Of a stretch of 64,000 nucleotides of DNA, positions 1 to 7,719 are shown piece after piece. A program made the translations under genes and the position numbers. Origin of the DNA: Mycobacterium lentiflavum (GTDB lineage: Bacteria > Actinomycetota > Actinomycetes > Mycobacteriales > Mycobacteriaceae); contig NZ_CP092423.2 of assembly GCF_022374895.2 (NCBI RefSeq), positions 868,001-932,000 on the forward strand. Reading direction: 5' to 3'. The notes under the pieces were generated by a model. It had not been told where the DNA came from and searched no databases. It saw only the letters and a program-made list of their open reading frames with translations. Numbering within the stretch: the stretch's first letter is position 1; each line of letters begins with the position of its first letter.

Positions 1-1
1 A

Positions 2-128
2 CCGCATGGTCGGAAAGCGGGCGCTCATGCGCATGGTCGGCACAGAGCCGCCAGAACCATGCGTGCCTTTTCATTTCCGGTATCGCATGCGCTATCGCGT
101 TTGAAAACGACCGCATGGTCCGAGAGCG
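2..128. repeat. Imperfect short direct repeats at the window edge
   Basis: A 19-base unit beginning CCGCATGGTC occurs at 2-20 and again at 110-128 with 17 of 19 bases identical. A shorter copy of the core (GCGCATGGTCGG) lies at 29-40. They sit just upstream of the HicB-like gene, where autoregulatory operators of toxin-antitoxin loci are often found, but there is no direct evidence of binding. The left window edge may truncate a longer array. Confidence 0.3.
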
Positions 129-166
129 GCGCCGACAGTTCTCCCCAGGTGTGACTGCCGAAATCG

Positions 167-547
167 ATGGCGCTGTGCTACCCGTTCTGCGTGAACCACT
201 ACACCTACCGCGCCGAATGGTCGCCCGACTACGACGAGTACATCGGCGTCTGTCTCGAGTTGCCGTTCCTGCAAGAGCGCGCCCCAACTGCGCACGGCGC
301 GATCGCTGCGATCACCGCGACCGTCAATCAACGACTTGTCGAGATGCAGGAGTTGGAACAACCGGTGCCGCCGCCGCTGAGCGAACGCAGCTACAGCGGC
401 ACATTTGTGGTCAGGACATCACGGGCACTACACGCCCGCCTGGCCCGCGAGGCTGTCGAGCAACACGTCTCGATGAACCAGTGGGTGGTGCAAAAGCTGA
501 GCGGCCGCGAATTGCCCAGCGGCTTAAGCTTATTCGGGATCGACTAG
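167..547 (+). CDS. HicB-family antitoxin-like protein
   Basis: 126-residue protein with the HicB layout. An N-terminal partial RNase H-like fold (YTYRAEWSPDYDEYIGVCLE, residues 11-30) is followed by a helix containing AHGAIAAITATV. The C-terminal part (ALHARLAREAVEQHVSMNQW) looks like a ribbon-helix-helix or Arc-type DNA-binding segment. HicB proteins neutralise the HicA mRNA interferase and repress their own operon. No HicA-like gene of about 60-80 codons is visible on either side; downstream the gene meets gpsA tail-to-tail, with the stop codons sharing CTAG. It may be an orphan, or its partner may lie left of the window. No good Shine-Dalgarno precedes the ATG at 167, so the start is uncertain. 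Confidence 0.75.
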   Translation: MALCYPFCVNHYTYRAEWSPDYDEYIGVCLELPFLQERAPTAHGAIAAITATVNQRLVEMQELEQPVPPPLSERSYSGTFVVRTSRALHARLAREAVEQHVSMNQWVVQKLSGRELPSGLSLFGID

Positions 548-1569
548 AACCCAGAGCCGTGCACCTCGTGCCCCGGCACCTCGGCGATCAAGCCGCTGTA
601 GGCCTGCTCGACCGTCGAGCCGTGGTTGATGACACCGTCGACTTCGCGAGCGATCGGCATGCTTAGCCCGAAATCGTTGGCGAACTCCATGATCACGCTG
701 GCGGCCTTCACGCCCTCGGCGACCTGGTTCATCGACCCAATGATCTCGTCGATGGGCTTGCCCGCGCCGAGTTGTTCGCCGACGTGGCGGTTGCGGCTGC
801 GCTGACTGGTACAGGTGACGATCAGATCACCCAGGCCGGCTAGCCCGGGGAAGGTGTCCGGATCCCCGCCCAGTGCCACGCCCAGCTTCGTCATCTCGCG
901 CAAGGCGCGGGCGATCACCAGCGCGCGGGTGTTCTCGCCGATGCCCAGCGAGTAGCCCATCCCGACCGCGATCGCATAGACGTTCTTGAGCGCACCCGCC
1001 ATCTCGACGCCGACGACGTCGTCGGTGGTGTACACGCGGAATCGCCGGGTGCGGAACAGCCCCGACAGTCGGGTCGCCAGATGCTGGTCGGGCATCGCCA
1101 GCACCGCCGCGGCCGCATAACCCTCGCCCACCTCGCGTGCGATGTTCGGTCCGGCCAGGATGCCCGCCGGATGACCCGGCAGCACCTCCTCGATGATCTG
1201 CGACATTCGCATATTGGTGCCCTGCTCAAGCCCCTTGACCAACGACACCACCGGAACCCAGGGCCGAAGTTCCTTACTCAGTTCGGTCAGCACGCCGCGG
1301 AAGCCATGTGAGGGCACGCCCATCACGAGAACGTCGGCACAGTTGGCGGCCTCGGCGAAATCGGTAGTGGCTCGCAGCGTCTCGCTGAGGATCACGTCGT
1401 TACCGAGGTAGCGCGTGTTGCGGTGGTGCTCGTTGATGTCATTGGCGGTCTCCTCGGAGCGCACCCACTGCAGCGTCGGTCCTCGGCGCGCGCAAATGGA
1501 CGCCACGGTGGTCCCCCAGGAACCACCGCCAAGGACAACGACTTTGGGTTCGCGCTTCTCGGCTGCCAT
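544..1569 (-). CDS. gpsA: NAD(P)-dependent glycerol-3-phosphate dehydrogenase
   Basis: 341-residue cytoplasmic enzyme reducing dihydroxyacetone phosphate to sn-glycerol 3-phosphate, the backbone of phospholipids. The N-terminal Rossmann nucleotide-binding motif VVLGGGSWGTTVA is at residues 11-23. The family signatures GLEQGTN, LAGPNIAREV and the catalytic-lysine segment GALKNVYAIAVGM follow, then GLGDLIVTCTSQRSRNR. Length is normal for GpsA. The position matches M. tuberculosis gpdA1 (Rv0564c). It converges with the HicB-like gene, and the two stop codons overlap. The upstream 180 bp lead divergently to the protease gene. Confidence 0.95.
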   Translation of the reverse strand: MAAEKREPKVVVLGGGSWGTTVASICARRGPTLQWVRSEETANDINEHHRNTRYLGNDVILSETLRATTDFAEAANCADVLVMGVPSHGFRGVLTELSKELRPWVPVVSLVKGLEQGTNMRMSQIIEEVLPGHPAGILAGPNIAREVGEGYAAAAVLAMPDQHLATRLSGLFRTRRFRVYTTDDVVGVEMAGALKNVYAIAVGMGYSLGIGENTRALVIARALREMTKLGVALGGDPDTFPGLAGLGDLIVTCTSQRSRNRHVGEQLGAGKPIDEIIGSMNQVAEGVKAASVIMEFANDFGLSMPIAREVDGVINHGSTVEQAYSGLIAEVPGHEVHGSGF

Positions 1570-1752
1570 GAAGCTCAGCGTATTGCCGAAACCTCACATT
1601 TAGTAGCAGTTCACTCGGAGTGTGGGTCGGCCCCGAGCCGCGGCCTCCGGATGAAGTTAAAACCAACGACCTCCGAGCATGGGACTTCGGTCCCTACCCG
1701 ATGGCGCTCCGGCACCGGATCGTCAAGGTCATCGCTTCATCGAGGAGGAATT

Positions 1753-3204
1753 ATGTCCCGACGAGCGGACCCGGCGAAAAGACGGTTCGTATCGCGCGGC
1801 GGCCGGGCGTTCGCGGCTGCTTTGGTGGTGCTGGCCGGATCGCCGGGCAGCGCCGTCGCCGATGGCGACCGGCCCCAGGTCAACCCGGAGGAGAGGGCGG
1901 CGGCGATGATACGGCCCGCCGTGGTCTATCTCGCCGTCGAAACCTTCGGCCAGGTGCAGCTGCCCGACGGGCAGACGTTGTCTCCATTCGGCGCAGGCCT
2001 GAATCTTCCCTTCGATGCGACGTGGTCCTGCACCGGTTTCGTCGTCAACCCCGACGGCTGGGTCGCTACGGCCGGCCACTGCGTCGACCCGGAGACCGCA
2101 AAAGATGCCATCGCCAAGAGTGCCGCGGACGCCTACATCGAACAGTTTCCGGACTCGCCCACCGGGAAGGACCCCGTCGCAACTGCGGCATGGCTGCGCA
2201 AGAACGCGCGAATCGAGGGGAAGAGCCCCGACCGGGGTCCCGAGGTCAGCCTCACGGTGCTCTACGGCGCGGGGACCAAGCTCACCGGGAAGCTGCCCGC
2301 CAATGTCGTCGATTTCCGGCCCCTCAGCAAGGGCGACGTCGCTCTGCTAAAAGTGGAACAGCACAACATGCCGTCATCGGAGCTGGCCGGCGACGGTGAT
2401 GTCAGCATCGGCACACCGGTTCTCGCGGTGGGTTTCCCCGAAACCACCCAACGGGTCACCGGTCCCTCGTTGGATCCAACGAACAAGAGCGGCAAGGTGA
2501 ATAAAAAGTCGACGATCCGCACCATGCCGGAGTATGAAATCGACGCCGCCGTTTCCGAAGGCATGAGCGGCGGCCCGACGATCGCTCTGGACGGAAATGT
2601 GATCGGCGTGAACAGCTTCGCCCCCGTCGGCGAACCGCAGGCGTTCAACTTCATCACGCCGGTGGATCGTCTTTCGGTGATGCTGGCCGGCAAGGCGGTG
2701 AAGCCGGAGCTCGGTCCGGCCGACGTGTACTACCGCAAAGGGCTCAGCGATTACTACTCCGGCCGCTACAGCGACGCGATCAAGAACTTCGACCAGGCCG
2801 CCGCGTTGTCACCCGATTATCCCGGGCTGGCCGATCTGAAGACGAGTGCGGTGAATCTGCGCCAGCGGTACGGTGACGTATCGGTGTTCCATAGCTCAAA
2901 CCTGTTGTGGTACATCGTCAGCGGGATTCTGATGATGCTCGTCGTCGGAGGCTGGGTCGCATTCATGGTGCTCAAGAGCCGTCGGCAGCGTCGCGCGGAA
3001 GCTGGTGTGGCGGGCTTGCCGGAGGTTGTCGGCAGGCATGAACGCATCGATAGCCTGGTCGCCGAACCTCACTTGGCTGCGACGGAGCCTCACTACTGTG
3101 CCAATTGTGGAGCGCAGCACCACCCTGCCGAAAAGTTCTGTCCCAGCTGTGGCAAGCACATCGACTTCTTGCAACCCGAGTCGGAAACCGGCCAATTATT
3201 TTGA
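1753..3204 (+). CDS. Membrane-anchored trypsin-like serine protease with TPR-like segment and zinc ribbon
   Basis: 483 residues. The ATG at 1753 was chosen because a strong GAGGAGG lies 4 bases upstream. An N-terminal signal or anchor (residues 18-36, RAFAAALVVLAGSPGSAVA) precedes a chymotrypsin-fold domain. The catalytic triad is readable as His109 (TAGHC), Asp195 (GDVALLK) and Ser272 (GMSGGP). Residues about 324-375 look like a single tetratricopeptide-type repeat (YYRKGLSDYYSGRYSDAIKNF). A transmembrane helix spans about 384-407. The cytoplasmic tail ends in a four-cysteine zinc ribbon (Cys449, 452, 463, 466). I infer that the protease domain is outside the membrane and the ribbon inside. 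I do not recall an M. tuberculosis counterpart at this locus. Substrate unknown. Confidence 0.85.
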   Translation: MSRRADPAKRRFVSRGGRAFAAALVVLAGSPGSAVADGDRPQVNPEERAAAMIRPAVVYLAVETFGQVQLPDGQTLSPFGAGLNLPFDATWSCTGFVVNPDGWVATAGHCVDPETAKDAIAKSAADAYIEQFPDSPTGKDPVATAAWLRKNARIEGKSPDRGPEVSLTVLYGAGTKLTGKLPANVVDFRPLSKGDVALLKVEQHNMPSSELAGDGDVSIGTPVLAVGFPETTQRVTGPSLDPTNKSGKVNKKSTIRTMPEYEIDAAVSEGMSGGPTIALDGNVIGVNSFAPVGEPQAFNFITPVDRLSVMLAGKAVKPELGPADVYYRKGLSDYYSGRYSDAIKNFDQAAALSPDYPGLADLKTSAVNLRQRYGDVSVFHSSNLLWYIVSGILMMLVVGGWVAFMVLKSRRQRRAEAGVAGLPEVVGRHERIDSLVAEPHLAATEPHYCANCGAQHHPAEKFCPSCGKHIDFLQPESETGQLF

Positions 3205-3230
3205 CGACCAGGCCTTTTGGGCAGGTGGAG

Positions 3231-4742
3231 CTAACCGGCTACCGACGCCCGGTCGGCCACGCGGCCGAATTCCATTGACTCCTCGATCCGGTCGAACCGG
3301 TAGTCGAGCGCGTCGGCGAGGTAATTCTGCCGCACGTTCCACGGTCGCTTGGTGCCCGACTTGGGTAGCTGATGCGCGGAACGCAACACGTAGCCGGCGT
3401 TGATATCCCAGGATGGCTTCTCCGTCATTTGCTCGTCGCCCAAGTGCGGATAGGCGTGCGTGTAGCCATGAGAAGCCATGTGCGCCATCAGTTTTGCGGT
3501 GGCACGGGCGGTGATGTCGGCCCGCAGCGTCCACGAGGCGTTGGTGTACCCAACACACCAGAACAGGTTCGGCACGTCTTCGAGCATGTGCGCCTTGTAG
3601 ACGAAACGCTCACGGTGATCGACCTTTTCGCCGTCCAGGCTGATCGTGGCCCCGCCCAGCGCCTGCAGTTGCAGGCCGGTGGCGGTGACGATGATGTCGG
3701 CGTCGAGATGCGCGCCGGACTTCAGCGCGATGCCGGTGGCATCGAAGTGGTCGATCTGATCGGTCACCACCTCGGCGCGGCCCTCGGTGATCGCGTTGTA
3801 CAGGTCCGCGTCGGGGATCATGCACATCCGCTGGTCCCACGGGTTGTACCGCGGTTTGAAGTGGACGTCCACCTGGTACCCGTCGGGCAGATTGTCCACC
3901 GCCTGACGGCGCAACAGCCGCTTGATCAAACCAGGCAACTTGCGTGACAAGAAGAAGAACACGGCCTCGGTCAGGGCGGTGTACATCCGGATCACGATAT
4001 GAGATGCCTTGCGGGGCAACAAAGCACGAATGACAGCGTCGAGCGTTCGATATTTCGTTGCAGAGACCAGATAGGTCGGCGAGCGCTGCAGCATGGTCAC
4101 TTTCGCGGCCCGCTCCGACAGCGAGGGGAGCAGGGTGACCGCCGTGGCACCGCTACCGATCACCACGATCTTCTTGCCGTCGTAATCGAGGTCCTCGGGC
4201 CAGCGCTGAGGATGGATGACGGTGCCGCCGAACCGCTCGATGTCGGGGAATTCCGGGGTGTAGCCCTCGTCGTAGTTGTAGTAGCCGGAGGCGAAGAACA
4301 CGAACCGGCTGCGGTAAATCGTGGTGGCGTCGCCTTGGTCGACGCTGATCGTCCAGGTGTCGGTGGACGAATCCCAATCCGCGGAACGAACGTAGCTGTT
4401 GAACTGGATGTGGCGATCGATGCCGTACTTATGCGCGGTGGCCGACAGGTATTCGCGGATGTGCACGCCGTCGGCGACGCCTTCCCTGCGGGTCCAGGGC
4501 TCGAAGGGAAACGACAGCGTGAAGATGCTGCTGTCCGAGCGCACTCCCGGATACCGGAACAGATCCCACGTACCCCCGATCTGTTCGCGGCGCTCCAAAA
4601 TCGCGTACGTCATATGGGGGTTGCGCTCGGCGATCCGGTACGCCGCGTCGATGCCGGAGATCCCGGCACCGATGATGACGACGTCGAAGTAGCCGGCCTT
4701 GGCCGGTGGGCGGCCGGTGGCTTCCTGGGGAGTCACGGTCAT
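3231..4742 (-). CDS. FAD-dependent Baeyer-Villiger-type monooxygenase
   Basis: 503 residues from the ATG at 4742, which has GCGAGG upstream; a GTG at 4787 would add 15 residues but has no ribosome site. The FAD Rossmann motif VIIGAGISGIDAAYRI is near the N terminus. The Baeyer-Villiger fingerprint FGGTVIHPQRWP (F-x-G-x3-H-x3-W-P) comes next, and the NADPH motif IVVIGSGATAVTLL follows it. Such enzymes insert oxygen beside a carbonyl, or oxidise S or N. The position and family match Rv0565c; the related EthA activates thioamide drugs. Substrate cannot be told from sequence. It converges on the protease gene and lies upstream of the RES toxin without overlap. Confidence 0.9.
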   Translation of the reverse strand: MTVTPQEATGRPPAKAGYFDVVIIGAGISGIDAAYRIAERNPHMTYAILERREQIGGTWDLFRYPGVRSDSSIFTLSFPFEPWTRREGVADGVHIREYLSATAHKYGIDRHIQFNSYVRSADWDSSTDTWTISVDQGDATTIYRSRFVFFASGYYNYDEGYTPEFPDIERFGGTVIHPQRWPEDLDYDGKKIVVIGSGATAVTLLPSLSERAAKVTMLQRSPTYLVSATKYRTLDAVIRALLPRKASHIVIRMYTALTEAVFFFLSRKLPGLIKRLLRRQAVDNLPDGYQVDVHFKPRYNPWDQRMCMIPDADLYNAITEGRAEVVTDQIDHFDATGIALKSGAHLDADIIVTATGLQLQALGGATISLDGEKVDHRERFVYKAHMLEDVPNLFWCVGYTNASWTLRADITARATAKLMAHMASHGYTHAYPHLGDEQMTEKPSWDINAGYVLRSAHQLPKSGTKRPWNVRQNYLADALDYRFDRIEESMEFGRVADRASVAG

Positions 4743-4826
4743 CGTGAACCTCGCTTGCAGTGTGGGACTCGTCACTACATTAGGCACCGACTGGTTGGTG
4801 GAGCTAGCAGGCCGGACCTGTGCGTG

Positions 4827-5441
4827 TTACGAGGGCTCCATCAGCACGTCGACGTGCAGCGGTGCGCATCGATCGATCAGCCAGAGTTGGTCGGCCGGGC
4901 TGGCGAAGATGCGCGCGTGCGACGCGTCCTGGCTGAAGCCCCGCGAGCACCTGTCGCCGAAGAAGACGTATGCCTTGGTGTCGTTGCATTGCCGCGACAT
5001 CCACACCAGCCCGTCGAACCCGGCGGCATGGGCGGCCTGCGCCCAGCGCACCGTGGTGGCGTAGGTCGATGCCGGGCTGGACGTGAGGTCACCGGCGGTG
5101 ACCTTGAGCCGGCGCAGCCCGGTCCCGTGCAGTACGGCGAGGCGCAACTCTTGCTCGACTTTGAGCCGGACGAGCACTTTGGTCGCGTACTGGTCGTACG
5201 GGAGCAGACCGCCGTCGGCCGGAATATCGTGCAGCAACGTCTCTGCGATCCCCGCGTCTTCGGTGTCCGCCGCGTACATGATCGGCACCACCGGCTTGCC
5301 GAAGAAGCCGAACCGCGTTCGCGCACCGAAACCGGGATTGAAGTCGGTGGCGGTTCGGGTGGCCGACAGGACCCGGTAGAGCAGATGGCCCTCCGGCAGC
5401 GTGGCGGTGGCCGGGTCGAAGGGGTCCGGCGGACGTCTCAC
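4827..5441 (-). CDS. RES-domain toxin (MbcT-like)
   Basis: About 204 residues from a GTG at 5441 that overlaps the antitoxin stop (GTGA), indicating translational coupling. RES-domain toxins such as M. tuberculosis MbcT degrade NAD+. The polar residues expected in the RES pocket are visible: Arg23 (LLYRV), Arg43 (TRFG), Tyr56 (IMYAAD) and Glu67 (AETLLHD), with a later Ser/Phe-rich strand (YVFFGDRC). It follows its antitoxin on the minus strand, as in mbcA-mbcT. The exact start is uncertain because the reading frame stays open upstream into the antitoxin gene. No frame damage is visible, so it is probably active. Confidence 0.85.
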   Translation of the reverse strand: MRRPPDPFDPATATLPEGHLLYRVLSATRTATDFNPGFGARTRFGFFGKPVVPIMYAADTEDAGIAETLLHDIPADGGLLPYDQYATKVLVRLKVEQELRLAVLHGTGLRRLKVTAGDLTSSPASTYATTVRWAQAAHAAGFDGLVWMSRQCNDTKAYVFFGDRCSRGFSQDASHARIFASPADQLWLIDRCAPLHVDVLMEPS

Positions 5442-5947
5442 CACGAAACGTTCAGCGCCTCCCCGGCGACTGCCACGACGCGATCCGGATCCGTCGCGAG
5501 GTGGTCGACGGGCCGGTCTCCGTCCAGATAGGTGGTGGGGGAGCAGAGCCACTGCACCAGGCCCGCCTCCGACCAGCCACTGTCGTCGGCCACTGCGAGC
5601 AGGCGTGCGATCACTGGTAACGGCTTGCCGTCCGGCCCGAACTGGAAGCCGGGGTAGGACAGGTAATTGCCCTGGCGGACCGCGAGCAGCGTCTTGTTGC
5701 GGCGCGCGGTGGTGGCCAGGTTGCGCGGGGCGCTGGACCGCGACCCCATCCGCTTGCCCGCTTCGGTGCTGGTCAGCATCCCGAACTCGGCCTCGATGCG
5801 GGCATACAGGTTCAGTTCGGCCTGCACGGCCCGCGCGACAGCGGGCTCGGTGTACCCGGTGACCGACGACAGGGCGACGCCCACGGCGTGGGCGCTCTCG
5901 CGAAGCCGCCGGTGGGCGGCGTCCAGCTCGGCGACCGTGGGGGTCAT
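5438..5947 (-). CDS. Xre/MbcA/ParS-type antitoxin of the RES toxin
   Basis: 169 residues. The N-terminal helical part (residues 1-70) is likely the DNA-binding or dimerisation region. The C-terminal part (FGPDGKPLPVIARLLAVADD then WLCSPTTYLDGDRPVDHLA) is the toxin-binding domain seen in antitoxins paired with RES toxins. It starts at an ATG with TAGGAG 7 bases upstream. The gene ends inside the toxin start codon. A 14+14 bp inverted repeat sits directly upstream around its likely -10 (see 5960-6000), consistent with autorepression. Homology to MbcA is in the C-terminal half; the N-terminal part is my inference. Confidence 0.8.
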   Translation of the reverse strand: MTPTVAELDAAHRRLRESAHAVGVALSSVTGYTEPAVARAVQAELNLYARIEAEFGMLTSTEAGKRMGSRSSAPRNLATTARRNKTLLAVRQGNYLSYPGFQFGPDGKPLPVIARLLAVADDSGWSEAGLVQWLCSPTTYLDGDRPVDHLATDPDRVVAVAGEALNVSW

Positions 5948-5959
5948 GAGCAGCTCCTA

Positions 5960-6000
5960 CGTTCGGTTCGTGCAGTCCAGTTTACCGCACGAATCGAACG
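5960..6000 (-). promoter_or_regulatory. Operator palindrome and promoter of the RES/Xre module
   Basis: Arms CGTTCGGTTCGTGC (5960-5973) and GCACGAATCGAACG (5987-6000) pair in 13 of 14 positions across a 13-base spacer. On the minus strand the spacer carries TAAACT, a plausible -10 box, about 20 bases before the ribosome site of the antitoxin. A repressor on this palindrome would cover the promoter. It also directly abuts the yajQ stop codon, so a role as a yajQ terminator is possible. Confidence 0.6.
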
Positions 6001-6492
6001 CTAGCGGTAGTTGACGAACTGCAGTGCCACGTCCAGGTCGGCGCCGCGCAGCAGCGCTTGGACGGCCTGCAAGTCGTCGCGCTTCTTGCTGCTGACTCGA
6101 ATCTCGTCGCCCTGAATCTGGGTCTTGACGCCCTTGGGTCCCTCGTCGCGGATCAGCTTGGTGATCTTCTTGGCGTTCTCGCTGTCGATGCCCTGCTTGA
6201 GAGTGCCGGTGACCTTGAAGGTCTTGCCGGAGGCCTGCGGCTCGCCGGCGTCGAAGGCCTTCATCGAGATGTCGCGACGAATCAGCTTCTCCTTGAACAC
6301 GTCGATGGCGGCCTTGATGCGTTCCTCGGTGGAGGAGGTCAGCTCGACGCCCTCGTCGCCCTTCCAGGCGATCGTGGTGTCGGTGCCGCGGAAGTCGAAG
6401 CGGGTGGCCAACTCCTTGGCGGCCTGGTTAAGCGCGTTGTCGACCTCTTGCCGATCGAACTTGCTGACGATGTCGAACGATGAGTCCGCCAT
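6001..6492 (-). CDS. YajQ family nucleotide-binding protein
   Basis: 163 residues, the usual size of the YajQ/UPF0234 family, with the typical start ([20 protein letters not shown]) and the motifs TRFDFRG and [20 protein letters not shown]. Members in other bacteria bind cyclic di-GMP or nucleic acid; the mycobacterial role is unknown. The position matches Rv0566c. The ATG at 6492 is preceded by GGAAGGGCG. The stop TAG lies immediately next to the RES/Xre operator. Confidence 0.92.
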   Translation of the reverse strand: MADSSFDIVSKFDRQEVDNALNQAAKELATRFDFRGTDTTIAWKGDEGVELTSSTEERIKAAIDVFKEKLIRRDISMKAFDAGEPQASGKTFKVTGTLKQGIDSENAKKITKLIRDEGPKGVKTQIQGDEIRVSSKKRDDLQAVQALLRGADLDVALQFVNYR

Positions 6493-6561
6493 GCGAACGC
6501 CCTTCCTCGTTGCTCCTAGCCGTTTGTGATCTGTCTACCGGTTCGTTGTAACCTGCTAGGC

Positions 6562-6644
6562 GGCAGGTTGCCCGAGTGGCCAATGGGAGCGGACTGTAAA
6601 TCCGTCGGCTTACGCCTACACTGGTTCGAATCCAGTACCTGCCA
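6562..6644 (+). tRNA. tRNA-Tyr (GTA)
   Basis: 83-base type II tRNA with a long variable arm. The acceptor strands GGCAGGT and ACCTGCC pair fully. The anticodon loop reads ACTGTAAAT (anticodon GTA), and the T-arm GGTTCGAATCC is intact. The discriminator is A, with no encoded CCA. The position after yajQ matches M. tuberculosis. Confidence 0.97.
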
Positions 6645-6699
6645 CGCTGGTCAGGCCCCGTCATCGAAGGGGCCTGATGCATCTGCGCAGATGGAATTC

Positions 6700-7314
6700 T
6701 CACAGCCTAGGGGTTTCCGTGGTGGCGAATGAGGCGATGTGATCGATGGTGGTGTTCAGCGCGGTTCGTAGCGGCTCACCGTCGCGCAAGGCCTTGGCCA
6801 GCAGCAGACCGCCCTCCAGGGCGGCCAGCAGTGCCATGGCCAATTGGTCGACGTCGGCGCTGTCGATGAGTCCGCCGCGGACCTTCATCGCGAACAGGCC
6901 GTCACGGATGACGCCCTGCCATCGCCGGTAGCCGGCCACGACGTCGTCCCGAGCCGCATCGTCGCGATCGGCGAGCTCGCTAGCCAACGAACCCAACGGG
7001 CAGCCGCCCCGAAAGTCGTTGGCCCGCGCCGTTTCCACGATGGCCGCGGCCCAGCTACGCAATGCGTCGATGTCGTCGAGGCGCGCGAGCAGGGGTTCGT
7101 GAAACATGAGGATCGTGTCGCTCCAATGCCCGATGACGGCGCACGTGAGGGAGTGCTTGTCGCCGAAGTAGTGGTAGATCTGTGATGCGCTGACGCCGGC
7201 GGCGGCCTGGAGGTCCTCGGTACTGGTGCCAGCCACACCCTGCTGATACATCAGGGCCGCGGCAGCGCCCACGATGCGGTCGCGCGTCGCCTGTCCCTTG
7301 CGCGTGATCATCAT
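6700..7314 (-). CDS. TetR/AcrR family repressor
   Basis: 204 residues from the ATG at 7314 (a second ATG at 7311 is equally possible). The N-terminal helix-turn-helix is TRDRIVGAAAALMYQQGVAG followed by TEDLQAAAGVSASQIYHYFGDK. The C-terminal ligand domain includes RGGCPLGSLASELADRD, typical of the TetR_C type that regulates redox enzymes. It is divergent from the short-chain dehydrogenase at 7720. The two long palindromes in between (7328-7384 and 7537-7597) make direct repression of both genes likely. Ligand unknown. Confidence 0.88.
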   Translation of the reverse strand: MMITRKGQATRDRIVGAAAALMYQQGVAGTSTEDLQAAAGVSASQIYHYFGDKHSLTCAVIGHWSDTILMFHEPLLARLDDIDALRSWAAAIVETARANDFRGGCPLGSLASELADRDDAARDDVVAGYRRWQGVIRDGLFAMKVRGGLIDSADVDQLAMALLAALEGGLLLAKALRDGEPLRTALNTTIDHIASFATTETPRL

Positions 7315-7327
7315 TCGATCGTAACGG

Positions 7328-7384
7328 ATTTTGGTGTTGACATTCCAGAGTAGCTGAGGTGGGGTGGAATGATCAATCCAAAAT
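7328..7384. promoter_or_regulatory. Operator copy 1, with tetR promoter
   Basis: Left arm ATTTTGGTGTTGACATTCCA (7328-7347) and right arm TGGAATGATCAATCCAAAAT (7365-7384) form an imperfect inverted repeat with 15 of 20 positions matching. On the minus strand TTGATC, 18 bases and TACTCT make a plausible promoter for the TetR gene lying inside the element. It is nearly identical to copy 2, whose left core begins 210 bp further on. Confidence 0.65.
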
Positions 7385-7536
7385 ACAGAGGGCGATTGTT
7401 GGCAACGCACGCCCGCCGACCGTGAGTCGGGCGGCAACGACGGGGGAATTCTCGCAGCTTAAGGGCTGGATCACGGCAAGCAGAGATGTGGTCCGGGGTG
7501 GATTGGACCGTGCGTGTAACCACCGCTGCACCGTGA

Positions 7537-7597
7537 ATTTTTGGAGTTGACATTCCAGCGGACGTGGGCAAGGGTTGTGGAGTGACCAATCCAAAAT
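7537..7597. promoter_or_regulatory. Operator copy 2, upstream of the dehydrogenase
   Basis: Same architecture as copy 1. The left core TTGGAGTTGACATTCCAG differs from copy 1 by one base in 18. The right arm TGGAGTGACCAATCCAAAAT is at 7578-7597. TTGACA within the left arm may be the -35 of the dehydrogenase, but the expected -10 position has only a weak match. The bases between the two copies (7385-7536) hold no gene. Confidence 0.65.
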
Positions 7598-7719
7598 CTC
7601 GAAAGACGGTCGCCTGACGACGCCGACACCCGTCGCCAAGACACGACCTCACCGACACCTAAACCAGGGCGCAACGCCCCCGATCTACACACCAACAACC
7701 GCACGATAAGGAGACTTCA

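Noticed and set aside
3999..5531. 510-codon plus-strand frame over the monooxygenase and RES genes
   Set aside because: Opposite to two recognisable genes; the translation has no family features.
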